64,000 bases of DNA, taken from NCBI RefSeq assembly GCF_016185115.1, contig NZ_JACPOF010000021.1, positions 248,001 to 312,000 on the forward strand, in the 5' to 3' direction. Position numbers and translations under genes: made by a program. A model generated the notes under the pieces. It was given only the letters and a program-made list of their open reading frames with translations, searched no databases and had not been told where the DNA came from. This DNA comes from Polaromonas sp. GTDB lineage: Bacteria; Pseudomonadota; Gammaproteobacteria; Burkholderiales; Burkholderiaceae_C. Shown piece by piece: positions 1-8,529 of this stretch (its first letter is position 1; each line of letters begins with the position of its first letter).

Positions 1-2015
1 TTGCGTTTTCGTTGCTGGGTGCGCGCCTGGTTTACCTGCAGGTCTATCGCCACGCCGACCTGAACGAGCAGGCCGAGAACAACCGGACGGCGGTGGTTCC
101 CATCGTGCCGAATCGCGGGCTGATTCTTGACCGCAACGGCGTGGTGCTGGCCACCAACTACTCTGCCTATACGCTGGAAATCACGCCCTCCAGGGTCGAT
201 AACCTTGAGGAGACCATCGCTGCACTTGAGAAAGTCGTTGACATCCAGCTGCGCGACAAGCGCCGGTTCAAGCGCCTGCGCGAAGAATCCAAGAATTTCG
301 AATCGCTGCCGATACGCACGCGCCTGACCGACGAAGAGGTCGCCCGGTTTGCTGCGCAGCGTTTCCGCTTTCCGGGGGTTGACATCAAGGCCCGGCTGTT
401 TCGCAACTACCCCTATGGGGAGCTCGGCAGCCATGTGGTGGGTTATATCGGCCGCATCAACCAGACTGAAAAGGAAGCCATTGAAGAGGGCGACGACGAG
501 GGCAATTACCGCGGCACCGACTACATAGGCAAGCTGGGTGTCGAGCAGAGTTTCGAGCAGCAATTGCATGGCACCACGGGCGTCGAGCAGGTTGAGACCT
601 CGGCTGGCGGGCGTGCAGTGCGCAAGCTGGCCACCAACCCGGCGACCCCCGGTAACACCGTCATGCTGTCGCTGGACATCAAGCTGCAAAAGCTGGTGGA
701 AGACATGTTCGGCGACAGGCGCGGCGCACTCGTGGCGCTGGACCCCAAGACCGGCGATGTCCTGGCCTTTGTCAGCAAGCCGACCTTTGACCCCAACCTG
801 TTTGTGGATGGCATAGACACCGAGAGCTGGGAGTCGCTCAACGAGTCGATAGACAAGCCCTTGCTCAACCGTGCCTTGCGCGGCACTTACCCGCCGGGCT
901 CCACCTACAAGCCCTTCATGGCCATGGCCGCCCTGCAGACCGGCGCCCGTTCACCGACCACGCTGATCAACGACCCGGGCTTCTACATGTTTGGCGGCCG
1001 GCGTTTTGGCAGCCCTGAAAACGAGAAGGGCGGCATCATGGACATGAACCGCGCCATCGTTGAGTCCAGCAACGTGTATTTCTATTCCCTGGCCAACGAG
1101 ATGGGCGTGGACAGCATCCATGACTTCATGAAGCCGCTGGGTTTTGGCCAGACAACGGGCATAGACATCAACGGCGAAGTCCGCGGCATTTTGCCCAGCC
1201 AGGCCTGGAAGCGCGCCTACTTCAAAAAGCAGGAGCAGCAGAAGTGGTTTGCAGGCGAAACCATATCGCTGGGCATAGGCCAGGGCTACAACAGCTTCAC
1301 CATGCTGCAGCTGGCACAGGCGACGGCCATCATTGCGAACAACGGCGTGAAGCACAAGCCTCGCCTGGTCATCGGCACGCAGGACCCGGTCACGCGTGTC
1401 ATGCACCCGCTTCCGATGGCTCCTGCAGAAGATCTGGGTTACAAGCCTGAAAACGTGGCCATCATCCGCAAGGCGCTGCTCGGCGTGACCCAGGGCGGCA
1501 CCTCGACGCGGGTCTTTGCCGGTGCGGGTTACCTCAGCGGCGGCAAGACCGGGACGGCACAGGCGGTGACCATGGCGGCCAAGGGCAAATACAACAGCGC
1601 CAAGATGGAAGAGCACCAGCGCGACCACGCTCTTTACATCGCCATGGCGCCTGCGGATGACCCGAAAATCGCGCTGGCCGTGATTGTGGAGAACGCGGGC
1701 TGGGGCGCGGGCGCTGCCGCACCCATTGCACGGCGCGTGTTTGACTACATGCTGATGGGCCTTTACCCCAGCGAGGAAGACATGGCTGCGGTGCAAAAGG
1801 GCATGGCCGCCGCACCCATTGGCAAGCCGCGTCGCGTTGCCGAGATGACGGCGCTTCTGCCAGCCGTCAATGGTGCGCCAGCGCCCGATGTGGTGAAGGC
1901 GGCAGCGCCGGCTGCCTCATCTGCCGCCGGGCAGCCCGCAACGGCTGTAGCGCGAGTTGCCGTGCCGGCGCCGCCCCAGGCCGTGGCCCGTCTCGCGTCG
2001 CCTGTACCGCGCTAG
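1..2015 (+). CDS. mrdA: Penicillin-binding protein 2 (peptidoglycan transpeptidase), 5' end cut by window edge
   Basis: Class B penicillin-binding protein that cross-links peptidoglycan during cell elongation, anchored in the inner membrane and acting in the periplasm. The frame is open from base 3. The first codons (AFSLLGARLVYLQ) are the end of the N-terminal membrane anchor, so the true start lies upstream. A PBP dimerisation domain is followed by the transpeptidase domain with all three catalytic motifs: SxxK (PGSTYKPF, near base 900), SxN (ESSNVYFYS, near 1065) and KTG (GGKTGTAQ, near 1543). The C-terminus is an Ala/Pro-rich tail of about 60 residues, typical of beta-proteobacterial PBP2. 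Its stop codon overlaps the stop of the convergent iron-transport ATPase. The usual partner rodA is not downstream here. Confidence 0.96.
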   Translation, partial: AFSLLGARLVYLQVYRHADLNEQAENNRTAVVPIVPNRGLILDRNGVVLATNYSAYTLEITPSRVDNLEETIAALEKVVDIQLRDKRRFKRLREESKNFESLPIRTRLTDEEVARFAAQRFRFPGVDIKARLFRNYPYGELGSHVVGYIGRINQTEKEAIEEGDDEGNYRGTDYIGKLGVEQSFEQQLHGTTGVEQVETSAGGRAVRKLATNPATPGNTVMLSLDIKLQKLVEDMFGDRRGALVALDPKTGDVLAFVSKPTFDPNLFVDGIDTESWESLNESIDKPLLNRALRGTYPPGSTYKPFMAMAALQTGARSPTTLINDPGFYMFGGRRFGSPENEKGGIMDMNRAIVESSNVYFYSLANEMGVDSIHDFMKPLGFGQTTGIDINGEVRGILPSQAWKRAYFKKQEQQKWFAGETISLGIGQGYNSFTMLQLAQATAIIANNGVKHKPRLVIGTQDPVTRVMHPLPMAPAEDLGYKPENVAIIRKALLGVTQGGTSTRVFAGAGYLSGGKTGTAQAVTMAAKGKYNSAKMEEHQRDHALYIAMAPADDPKIALAVIVENAGWGAGAAAPIARRVFDYMLMGLYPSEEDMAAVQKGMAAAPIGKPRRVAEMTALLPAVNGAPAPDVVKAAAPAASSAAGQPATAVARVAVPAPPQAVARLASPVPR

Positions 2016-2800
2016 CAATTCGCTTGTGGACGCCGTTGATACGCGGCTTCACGCAGTGTTGTGAGGGTTTCGCGCCTTATGAAATCCCTTACAAAATCAT
2101 CATGCGGGTGGTTGTGCAGGTTGTAGGGTGAATCCCATTGCCGTATTTTCCCCGCAGACATGATGCCTATTCTGTCGGCGATGGCAAAGGCTTCCGCCTG
2201 GTTGTGTGTGACCAGAATGGCCGTGTGCTGCGTCGCGCGCAGGATGTCCCGGACCTCGAAGGCCAGATGCTCACGCGTGTCAACGTCGAGGTTTGAAAAC
2301 GGTTCATCCAGCAGCAGCAGTTCTGGCGCGGGGGCCAGTGCACGTGCCAGTGCGACGCGTTGCTGCTGCCCGCCAGAGAGTTCGTGCGGGTAGCTCCCGC
2401 CTGCCTCTGCAAGCGCCACCAGCTCAAGCATTTCGGCCACGCGCTTTTGTTGTGTGGCCCTGTCCTGGCGACGCAGGCCGAATGCCACGTTTTGCGCCAC
2501 GGTCAGGTGGGGGAACAGCGCGTAGTCCTGGAACATCATGCCGACGCGGCGCAGCTCCGGTGCGACGACGCGGGAGGGTGAAGAAATCAGTACGCCGTCG
2601 AGTGAGATGCTGCCGCTGCGTACAGGTTCAAAGCCGGCGATGGCCCGCAGCACGGTGGATTTTCCGCAGCCCGATGCGCCCAGCAGGCAGCCGATGTCAC
2701 CGCGCGCAAGGTCGAGTGAGAAATCCCTGACGACCTCGTGCAGGCCGTCCGGCATGTCGTAGGCAAGAAGCACTTTTTCAAGTGCAAGAAGAGTTGTCAT
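2012..2800 (-). CDS. fbpC: Ferric iron ABC transporter, ATP-binding subunit (FbpC-like)
   Basis: Cytoplasmic ATPase (262 residues) powering a ferric iron importer with the permease and periplasmic binding protein encoded just upstream. It shows Walker A (GASGCGKST), the Q-loop region (MMFQDYALFPHL), the ABC signature (LSGGQQQRVALARAL), Walker B (LLLLDEPFSNLD) and the switch histidine (ILVTHNQAEA). The start chosen is the ATG at 2800, whose ATGA overlaps the permease stop by 3 nt and implies translational coupling. The frame stays open upstream inside the permease gene, but that extension has no family resemblance. It could in principle serve another FbpC/PotA-type substrate; the FutA/FbpA-like binding protein makes iron most likely. 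Confidence 0.9.
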   Translation of the reverse strand: MTTLLALEKVLLAYDMPDGLHEVVRDFSLDLARGDIGCLLGASGCGKSTVLRAIAGFEPVRSGSISLDGVLISSPSRVVAPELRRVGMMFQDYALFPHLTVAQNVAFGLRRQDRATQQKRVAEMLELVALAEAGGSYPHELSGGQQQRVALARALAPAPELLLLDEPFSNLDVDTREHLAFEVRDILRATQHTAILVTHNQAEAFAIADRIGIMSAGKIRQWDSPYNLHNHPHDDFVRDFIRRETLTTLREAAYQRRPQANC

Positions 2801-4431
2801 CGGCCCATTTTCAGGTTGGTGCGTGCCAGCAGTATCACAGGAAGCAGCCCCGCAGCGACGATGGCGAGCGCGGCTACGGCGCCCTCTTCGTAACTGCCGC
2901 GCGCGGCATCTGCATAAAGCCAGGTGGCCAGCGTATCGAAATTCATGGGTCTGAGCAGCAGCGTTACTGGCAATTCTTTCATGGCATCGACAAACACCAG
3001 CAGCGCACTCGCTGCCAGCGCCGGACACAGCAGCGGCAGGTGTACGCGCCTCAATGTTCCAGCTGCGGTTTCACCGAGCAGCCTCGAGGCCTGCTCCAGC
3101 GATGGCGGGATGCGTGTCAGGCCGGCTTCAATGCCGCCCGATGAAATGGCCAGAAAACGTATCGCATAGGCAATCACCAGCGCGGTCATGGAACCCATGA
3201 GGAACAGGCCGCCGTGACCGGTAACAAACCCCCAGGCCCTGTCTATCATCAGCAAGGGCATAAGCAGGCCTATTGCCAGAACGGTGCCGGGCACTGCGTA
3301 GCCAAGGCCGGCAATGCGTGCGCAGGCGCGTGCGGGATCAAAGCCACTGCCCGAACGCAGCGTTCTTGCTGCCCATGCGACGGCCAGGCCGCACAGCAGG
3401 GTGAGTATGGTTGCAGCCGTCGCCAAGATCAGCGTATTGCGCAGCCCTGCAAGCAGTTGTGCGGACACACCGCCCGTCAGGTGCAGGCGCTTGAAGGTTT
3501 CTGAGACAAGGTAGGCGGCGGGCGCGCAAAAGCCAACGAAAACGGGCAGGGCGCCCAGTGTGAAAGCCAGGGCCGCCTGTGCGCCGTGCAGCCGCGTGGC
3601 CTGCATGGGCCGCATGCGCTGCGTGCCCGAGAAGCGCTGGCGCTTGCGGCCATGGCGCTCCAGCAGTATGAGGCCGACAACGATGATGAGCATGGCCAGC
3701 GCAATCTGCGCCGAACCACCGAGATCCGAGCGCGTGATCCAGGTGGTGTAGACCGCAACTGTCAGCGTCTGCACGCCCAGAAATTCGGAGGCGCCTATGT
3801 CGTTGAGTGTTTCCAGCAACGCCAGGCTCAGGCCCACGGCGATGGCCGGGCGCGCCATGGGCAGCACAACACGAAAGAAGGTTTCGCGGCGTGTGGCGCC
3901 CAGTGTGCGTGCGGCCTCCAGCAGGCTCGCCGCCTGACTCATGAACATGACACGGGTGCTCAGGTACACATAGGGGTAGAGCACAAAGCCGAGCACAAAG
4001 ATCGCGCCCTGCAGCGAGCGCAAATCCGGCAGGCGAAACTGGCGCGGGTTGTCGTAACCCAGCAGTGCCCGCAGCGCTGTCTGGACCGGGCCTATCGGGT
4101 GCAGCAGGTCGAGGTAGGCATAAGCCACGATATAGGTGGGCACTGCCAGCGGCAGCAGCAATGCCCATGAGAGCATGCGGCGGCCCGGGAAGTCATAGGC
4201 CGTGACCAGCCAGGCGCTGCCCGTGCCCAGCAGCGCGGTCAGTGTGCCGACTCCGAGCAGCAGCAGCGCGGTGTTGGCGAGCGCCTGGGGCAATACATGG
4301 CTGGCCAGGTGCGCCCAGTGCGCTGTATCGGCCTGCAGGGCAAACCACACAAGCATGGCCAGCGGCGTCAGCACCATGAGGGCCAGCAAGGCAGCGGCCG
4401 GCAGCATGACGCTGCCGCCCCGCCATGACAT
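2797..4431 (-). CDS. fbpB: Ferric iron ABC transporter, fused two-domain permease (FbpB-like)
   Basis: Inner-membrane permease of 544 residues made of two tandem BPD-type permease halves, as in FbpB/SfuB iron transporters where a single chain replaces a homodimer. Hydrophobic segments occur throughout. An EAA-type loop (EAARTLGATRRETFFRVVLP) is visible in the first half and a second one (EQASRLLGETAAGTLRRVHLP) in the second half; both contact the ATPase. It is followed with overlap by the ATPase gene and preceded by the binding-protein gene about 60 bp upstream. Together they form one operon reading leftward. The length fits the two-domain family. Confidence 0.9.
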   Translation of the reverse strand: MSWRGGSVMLPAAALLALMVLTPLAMLVWFALQADTAHWAHLASHVLPQALANTALLLLGVGTLTALLGTGSAWLVTAYDFPGRRMLSWALLLPLAVPTYIVAYAYLDLLHPIGPVQTALRALLGYDNPRQFRLPDLRSLQGAIFVLGFVLYPYVYLSTRVMFMSQAASLLEAARTLGATRRETFFRVVLPMARPAIAVGLSLALLETLNDIGASEFLGVQTLTVAVYTTWITRSDLGGSAQIALAMLIIVVGLILLERHGRKRQRFSGTQRMRPMQATRLHGAQAALAFTLGALPVFVGFCAPAAYLVSETFKRLHLTGGVSAQLLAGLRNTLILATAATILTLLCGLAVAWAARTLRSGSGFDPARACARIAGLGYAVPGTVLAIGLLMPLLMIDRAWGFVTGHGGLFLMGSMTALVIAYAIRFLAISSGGIEAGLTRIPPSLEQASRLLGETAAGTLRRVHLPLLCPALAASALLVFVDAMKELPVTLLLRPMNFDTLATWLYADAARGSYEEGAVAALAIVAAGLLPVILLARTNLKMGR

Positions 4432-4492
4432 CAGGAGGCGCAGAGGGCCCTCGTGCGGTCAGTGCGTCGGGCTTGCAGCGTGGGGAGCCGTC

Positions 4493-5542
4493 TCAATTGT
4501 CGAACCCGACCTTGTCCACCAGCTGGCTGGCCTGCTTGCGGTATCGGGCAATTTCTGCAACAGGCAGGGCATCCGTCTTCAGCGGGCCCAGGGCAGCCAT
4601 GACAGGGTCGAGCGCCACGTTGGCGCGGATCGGGTACTCATAGTTGCCTTTGGCATACATGCTCTGGGCCGGCTCGGAGACCAGGAACTCGATCAGCTTG
4701 ACGGCGTTGGCCCTGTTGGGCGCATTTTTGGCGACGGCTGCACCCGAGATATTGACGTGCGTGCCGCCGCCGCTTTTCACGGTGGCAAACGTCGGGCGTA
4801 TCACCTTGATGGCGTCACCCCATTTGCGGCCGTCGCTGCCGGCAGCCGAGTTTTTCATCTGGCCCACATAGTAGGCATTGGCCACGCCGATATCGCAGAT
4901 GCCGCCCAGGATGTCGCGCGCCACGTCACGGTCACCACCGCCAGCCTTGCGGCCCAGGTTGGCTTTCACGCCGCGCAGCCACTTTTCGGTTTCAGCTTCG
5001 CCATCATGCGCGATCTTGGCGGCGATCAGCGCCGTGTTGTAGGGGTGCTGGCCGGAGCGTATGCAGACCTTGCCCCTGTATTTCGGGTCGGCCAGGTCTT
5101 CGTAGGTGAGCTTGTCCAGTCTGGCGTCTTTCTGGACGTAGATCACGCGGTCGCGCTGCGACAGGGCAAACCACTGGCCGTTGGCGTCGCGCAGGTTGGC
5201 GGGCAGTGTCTTTTCAAGCACGGTGGACCGGACGGCTTGCGTCACGCCGCCGTCAACCAGATCGACAAGGTTGCCGATATCAACGGCCATGAGCACGTCT
5301 GCCGGAGAACGTGCGCCCTCTGCCCTGACACGCTCCAGCATGCCGTCCTTCAGGAAGACTGTATTGACCTTCACGCCGCTGTCCTTGCTGAACGCATCCA
5401 GCAGGGGCTGGATCAGGGCGGGTTCCCGCGTGGTGTAGAGGTTGACTTCTTCGGCGGCGAACGCCTGGCCGGCGAAAACCACGGCAGCTAACAGGGCGCA
5501 ACTGCGCGAGAGGGCGGGTATGTAAATGGAAGCGGTGCGCAT
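4493..5542 (-). CDS. fbpA: Periplasmic ferric iron-binding protein (FbpA/FutA-like)
   Basis: Extracellular solute-binding protein (349 residues) that captures ferric iron in the periplasm and delivers it to FbpB. A Sec signal peptide (hydrophobic LLAAVVFAGQ then AFA-AEE cleavage) precedes a mature start with the family hallmark VNLYTTREPALI. The paired tyrosines that ligate iron are visible in VANAYYVGQMK. The frame is open 12 codons further upstream, but the ATG at 5542 starts directly before the signal peptide and was chosen. It is the promoter-proximal gene of fbpABC. A Fur-like palindrome lies about 50 bp upstream, consistent with iron repression. Confidence 0.92.
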   Translation of the reverse strand: MRTASIYIPALSRSCALLAAVVFAGQAFAAEEVNLYTTREPALIQPLLDAFSKDSGVKVNTVFLKDGMLERVRAEGARSPADVLMAVDIGNLVDLVDGGVTQAVRSTVLEKTLPANLRDANGQWFALSQRDRVIYVQKDARLDKLTYEDLADPKYRGKVCIRSGQHPYNTALIAAKIAHDGEAETEKWLRGVKANLGRKAGGGDRDVARDILGGICDIGVANAYYVGQMKNSAAGSDGRKWGDAIKVIRPTFATVKSGGGTHVNISGAAVAKNAPNRANAVKLIEFLVSEPAQSMYAKGNYEYPIRANVALDPVMAALGPLKTDALPVAEIARYRKQASQLVDKVGFDN

Positions 5543-5591
5543 GAATCCTCTGAATGCTGGAGTAAAACCTGCCCACATTGTATTTTTGAAT

Positions 5592-5606
5592 ACGAATAGT
5601 TATCGT
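5592..5606. promoter_or_regulatory. Candidate Fur box upstream of fbpA
   Basis: A 15-bp near-palindrome with ACGA and TCGT ends around an AT-rich core (ACGAATAGTTATCGT) lies about 50 bp upstream of the fbpA start. This is where a Fur-repressed promoter would sit. It partly matches the 7-1-7 Fur pattern. The assignment rests on position, the iron-transport context and partial match only. Confidence 0.45.
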
Positions 5607-5677
5607 TTTGACCTGCAAAAGAATGGGATATTCGAAAGGGATATTCCTTTGCGAGGGGTTCACCCGCCCACATGCTT

Positions 5678-6442
5678 TCAGGCCTGGCGCAGGAAGGCGT
5701 CGAAGCCCGTTTTGAGGATCAGTGCGCTCACCACGAAGATGAACACCAGGCGCACAAAACCTGCGCCATGCTTGAGCGCCAGGCGCGTGCCCAGCAGGCT
5801 ACCCACCACGTTGGCGACTGCCATGGTCAGCGCGAAGTGCCACCAGACATGGCCCTTGTACGCAAACAGGCCCAGCGCTGCAAGATTGGTCGCCGTGTTC
5901 AGGAGTTTGGCCGACGCCGACGCGTTCAGGAAGTCGTACCCCAGCCAGCGAACAAACAGGAAGACAAAAAAACTGCCTGTGCCCGGGCCGAAAAAGCCGT
6001 CATAAAAGCCCAGCACCAGCCCGATGCAACAGGCGGCCAGGGTTTCCGTCCGGCCGCTAAACCGCGGCGCGTGATGCCGCCCCATGTCTTTTTTCACCAG
6101 CGTGTACGCCAGCACGGCCACCAGCACAAAGGGCAGGGCCTTCCTCAAAAACCCGCCGGAAACCACCGTTACCAGCCACGCTCCGGCCAGTGAGCCGGCA
6201 AAACCGGCACCCGCCGCAGGCAGCAGGGCCGCCCAGCGCATATCGACACGGCGGGCAAATTGCGCGGTGGCGACGGCCGTGCCCCAAATAGAAGCGCCCT
6301 TGTTGACGCCAAAAAGGGTCGCGGGATGAGTGGTGGGAAATACCGCAAACAGGGCGGGCACCAGGATAAGACCACCACCGCCCACGATCGAGTCCACAAA
6401 ACCGGCCATCAGCGAAGCGATGGAGACAATCAGCAATTCCAT
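5678..6442 (-). CDS. TauE/SafE family permease (YfcA-like)
   Basis: Integral membrane protein of 254 residues of the TauE/SafE (YfcA) family, associated with export or uptake of sulfite, sulfoacetate or related anions. It has about seven to eight hydrophobic segments. The family's glycine-rich loops are present in both halves: GFVDSIVGGGGLILVPAL near the N-terminus and GFYDGFFGPGTGSF in the second half. The length is typical. It is on the same strand as fbpABC with a 135-bp gap holding the putative fbp promoter, so it is probably a separate unit. The substrate cannot be deduced. Confidence 0.85.
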   Translation of the reverse strand: MELLIVSIASLMAGFVDSIVGGGGLILVPALFAVFPTTHPATLFGVNKGASIWGTAVATAQFARRVDMRWAALLPAAGAGFAGSLAGAWLVTVVSGGFLRKALPFVLVAVLAYTLVKKDMGRHHAPRFSGRTETLAACCIGLVLGFYDGFFGPGTGSFFVFLFVRWLGYDFLNASASAKLLNTATNLAALGLFAYKGHVWWHFALTMAVANVVGSLLGTRLALKHGAGFVRLVFIFVVSALILKTGFDAFLRQA

Positions 6443-6492
6443 GGCCGGATTGTCTCACCCGCGTATCAGGCGCCAATCCAGGGTGCTGCGAT

Positions 6493-6538
6493 ATTGATAG
6501 CTGATTGCGCGTGTCGCATATGGTCTGCAAGGCTACAA
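6493..6538 (+). repeat. Possible degenerate copy of the intergenic repeat
   Basis: ATTGATAGCTGATTGCGCG and CATATGGTCTGCAA parallel the first half of the repeats at 16933 and 19265 (TAGCTGCTCACG, TTGGTCTGCAGC). The match is weak; it could be chance or a member of the same dispersed Comamonadaceae-type element. Confidence 0.3.
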
Positions 6539-6580
6539 CCCGGGTCCCTGAACCCATCGGGAACAAAACAGACGGGCAAA

Positions 6581-6609
6581 AAAAAGCGCCGGGGTTTCCG
6601 GCGCTTTTT
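6581..6609. terminator. Bidirectional rho-independent terminator
   Basis: A perfect 12-bp stem (AAAAAGCGCCGG paired with CCGGCGCTTTTT) with a 5-nt loop. The A-run on one side and T-run on the other let it work in both directions. Confidence 0.9.
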
Positions 6610-6740
6610 GACAGGATCTTTTGGAACCCCGCCTGTCTCGTTAATTCTGTTCTTGTCCAACTCAACTCTAAACTCTTGTGTCTCCTCGGCTCCTCGCTGA
6701 GAGCATTCCGACTCATCAGCAAGACACTGAATGTAGCTTG

Positions 6741-6757
6741 CGCACTGAGATAGTGCA
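6741..6757. promoter_or_regulatory. NtrC-like enhancer site upstream of amtB
   Basis: Read on the minus strand the site is TGCACTATCTCAGTGCG, close to the enterobacterial NtrC operator pattern TGCACTA-N5-GTGCA. It lies about 140 bp upstream of the sigma-54 promoter, a normal enhancer distance. The match was made by eye. Confidence 0.6.
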
Positions 6758-6895
6758 TTAGGATTTTCCCGCCCCCGGGAATCTACCAATCTCCGCCAAA
6801 GTGCGTTCCAGGCCTTGGCCTGACGGCTTCTCTCCTCTGCCAGACCATAGCGGGACAACGCACATACGGGAGCTCAGGCACCAGCTTTGAGCATC

Positions 6896-6911
6896 TGGCA
6901 CGACTTATGCC
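6896..6911 (+). promoter_or_regulatory. Sigma-54 (RpoN) promoter of amtB
   Basis: TGGCACGACTTATGCC matches the -24/-12 consensus TGGCACG-N4-TTGCW at nearly every position, with correct GG-to-GC spacing. Transcription would begin near 6921, about 40 bp before the amtB ATG. The NtrC-like site upstream completes a classical nitrogen-limitation control region. Confidence 0.82.
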
Positions 6912-6959
6912 TGTTGTTACCAATTGTTGGCTGATTTTCTGAAGAAAGGCGTGTGCTGT

Positions 6960-8480
6960 ATGGCGATCAAACGGTCCATTGCAATGGGTATGTGTATCTG
7001 GATGGGGCTGGTCTTCCAGCAGGCTGGTGCCCAGACAGGCGTCAGTGTGGCTTCCACCCCGATGCCCGTTGCCAGCGCCGCAGCTTCGGCACCCGCGGCC
7101 CCGGCTGTCCCCGCAAGTGACGCCTCCGCGCCAGCTGCAGCTGCTGCCCCCGCCGCATCGGCTCCGGTTGCCGCCCCTGCGTCTGCGCCCGCTGTGGCGG
7201 CATCGGCCCCCGCACCTGCTCCCCTGACCCAGCCCGGAATGGTTGATGGTTCGACCATCAACGGCGCGGACACCGCCTGGATGATGACGTCCACGGCCCT
7301 GGTGCTGCTGATGACCTTGCCTGGCATTGCACTTTTCTACGGCGGCATGGTGCGCCGAAAAAGCGTGCTGAACGTCATGGCCTGCGTAGTTGTCATTTGT
7401 GCCATGGTCAGCATCCTGTGGTTCGCCATCGGCTATTCGCTGGCATTCACGCCTGGCAGCGGTGCCATGGGGCACTTCATTGGCGGCTTTGAGCGTGCGG
7501 GTTTTGCCGGCCTCGATTACGTCAAGGAAACCGGCAAGGTGGCCGTCAGTCATATCGCGCCCAATATTCCAGAGTCCGTCTATTCGATGTTCCAGCTGAC
7601 GTTTGCCATCATCACGGCAGCGCTGGTGGTGGGCTCGTTTGTCGAGCGGATGCGGTTTTCTGCCGTCGTGATCTTCATGTCGCTGTGGACCGTCATCGTC
7701 TACGCACCGATTGCCCACTGGGTCTGGGAGCCCAACGGCTGGCTGGCGCGCCTGGGTGTGCTTGACTTCGCCGGCGGCTCCGTGGTCCACGTCAACGCTG
7801 GTATTGCCGGTCTGGTCTGTGCCTATGTGCTTGGCCCACGTCGCGGCTACGGCAGCGAACCTTTCACCCCCGTCAATCTGGGCCTCACCATGGCCGGCGC
7901 CGGCATGCTCTGGGTGGGCTGGTTCGGTTTCAACGCTGGCTCTGCCGTGGCATCCGATGGCCGTGCAGGCCTGGCCATGGCTGTCACGCACATCGCTGCA
8001 GCAGCAGGTGCGCTGTCCTGGATGGCCGCCGAGTGGATTGTCCGCCGCCGCCCTTCACTGCTGGGCCTGTGCTCGGGCCTTGTCGCCGGTCTTGTCGCCA
8101 TCACGCCTGCCTCTGGTTTTGTGTCGCCTCGTGCGGCGCTCGTGATCGGGCTGGTGGCTGGTGCGGCCTGTTACTGGGGTGCCACCGGGCTCAAACGCCT
8201 GCTCAATGCCGATGATTCGCTCGATGTTTTTGGCGTCCACGGCGTGGGCGGCATTGTGGGATCGCTGCTCACCGGCGTGTTCGCCAGCAAGACCATCTCG
8301 GGTGCGGAGAGCAGCCTGCTGAATCAGTTCATCGGCACCGGTTCGGTGGCCCTGTACAGCCTTCTCATGACCGGCGTAGCACTCTGGATCACCTCGCTGA
8401 TCGTCAGCCTGAGGGTGGGTGAAACCTCCGAGACGGACGGCCTTGATATTTCCCAGCATGCAGAGCGTCTGGGCGGCTAG
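6960..8480 (+). CDS. amtB: Ammonium transporter AmtB
   Basis: Inner-membrane ammonia/ammonium channel of 506 residues. A signal-like N-terminus ending in AGAQ is followed by an Ala/Pro/Ser-rich periplasmic stretch of about 70 residues, then the Amt core. Core hallmarks: PGIALFYGGMVRRKS, DFAGGSVVHVNAGIAGLV with the first pore histidine, WVGWFGFNAGSA, and DVFGVHGVGGIVGSLLTGVF with the second conserved histidine. The ATG at 6960 was chosen because AGAAAGG lies about 10 nt upstream. A TTG at 6924 in the same frame would sit almost on the predicted transcription start. No glnK PII gene is adjacent; a small unknown gene follows 49 bp downstream. Nitrogen control through NtrC and RpoN is indicated by the upstream sites. 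Confidence 0.95.
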   Translation: MAIKRSIAMGMCIWMGLVFQQAGAQTGVSVASTPMPVASAAASAPAAPAVPASDASAPAAAAAPAASAPVAAPASAPAVAASAPAPAPLTQPGMVDGSTINGADTAWMMTSTALVLLMTLPGIALFYGGMVRRKSVLNVMACVVVICAMVSILWFAIGYSLAFTPGSGAMGHFIGGFERAGFAGLDYVKETGKVAVSHIAPNIPESVYSMFQLTFAIITAALVVGSFVERMRFSAVVIFMSLWTVIVYAPIAHWVWEPNGWLARLGVLDFAGGSVVHVNAGIAGLVCAYVLGPRRGYGSEPFTPVNLGLTMAGAGMLWVGWFGFNAGSAVASDGRAGLAMAVTHIAAAAGALSWMAAEWIVRRRPSLLGLCSGLVAGLVAITPASGFVSPRAALVIGLVAGAACYWGATGLKRLLNADDSLDVFGVHGVGGIVGSLLTGVFASKTISGAESSLLNQFIGTGSVALYSLLMTGVALWITSLIVSLRVGETSETDGLDISQHAERLGG

Positions 8481-8529
8481 GGTCAATACGCCCCAACGGG
8501 CCCCTATATGACGACGGAGGATCCACACC

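Larger units (their letters stand above)
6443..6959. other. Intergenic control region between the TauE permease gene and amtB
   Basis: 517 bp without a convincing gene. It contains, left to right, a weak possible copy of a dispersed intergenic repeat (about 6493-6538), a bidirectional rho-independent terminator (6581-6609), an NtrC-like site (6741-6757), a GC-rich inverted repeat CAGGCC-tt-GGCCTG near 6810, and a sigma-54 promoter (6896-6911) just ahead of amtB. Open frames here lack coding character. Confidence 0.7.

Noticed and set aside
951..1796. 281-codon open frame on the minus strand inside mrdA
   Set aside because: It is antisense to a conserved PBP2 transpeptidase domain with intact motifs; high-GC shadow frame.
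6783..7991. 402-codon open frame on the minus strand across the amtB promoter and 5' half
   Set aside because: It covers the sigma-54 promoter and the conserved AmtB core in antisense; composition is His/Gly/Arg-rich without any family.
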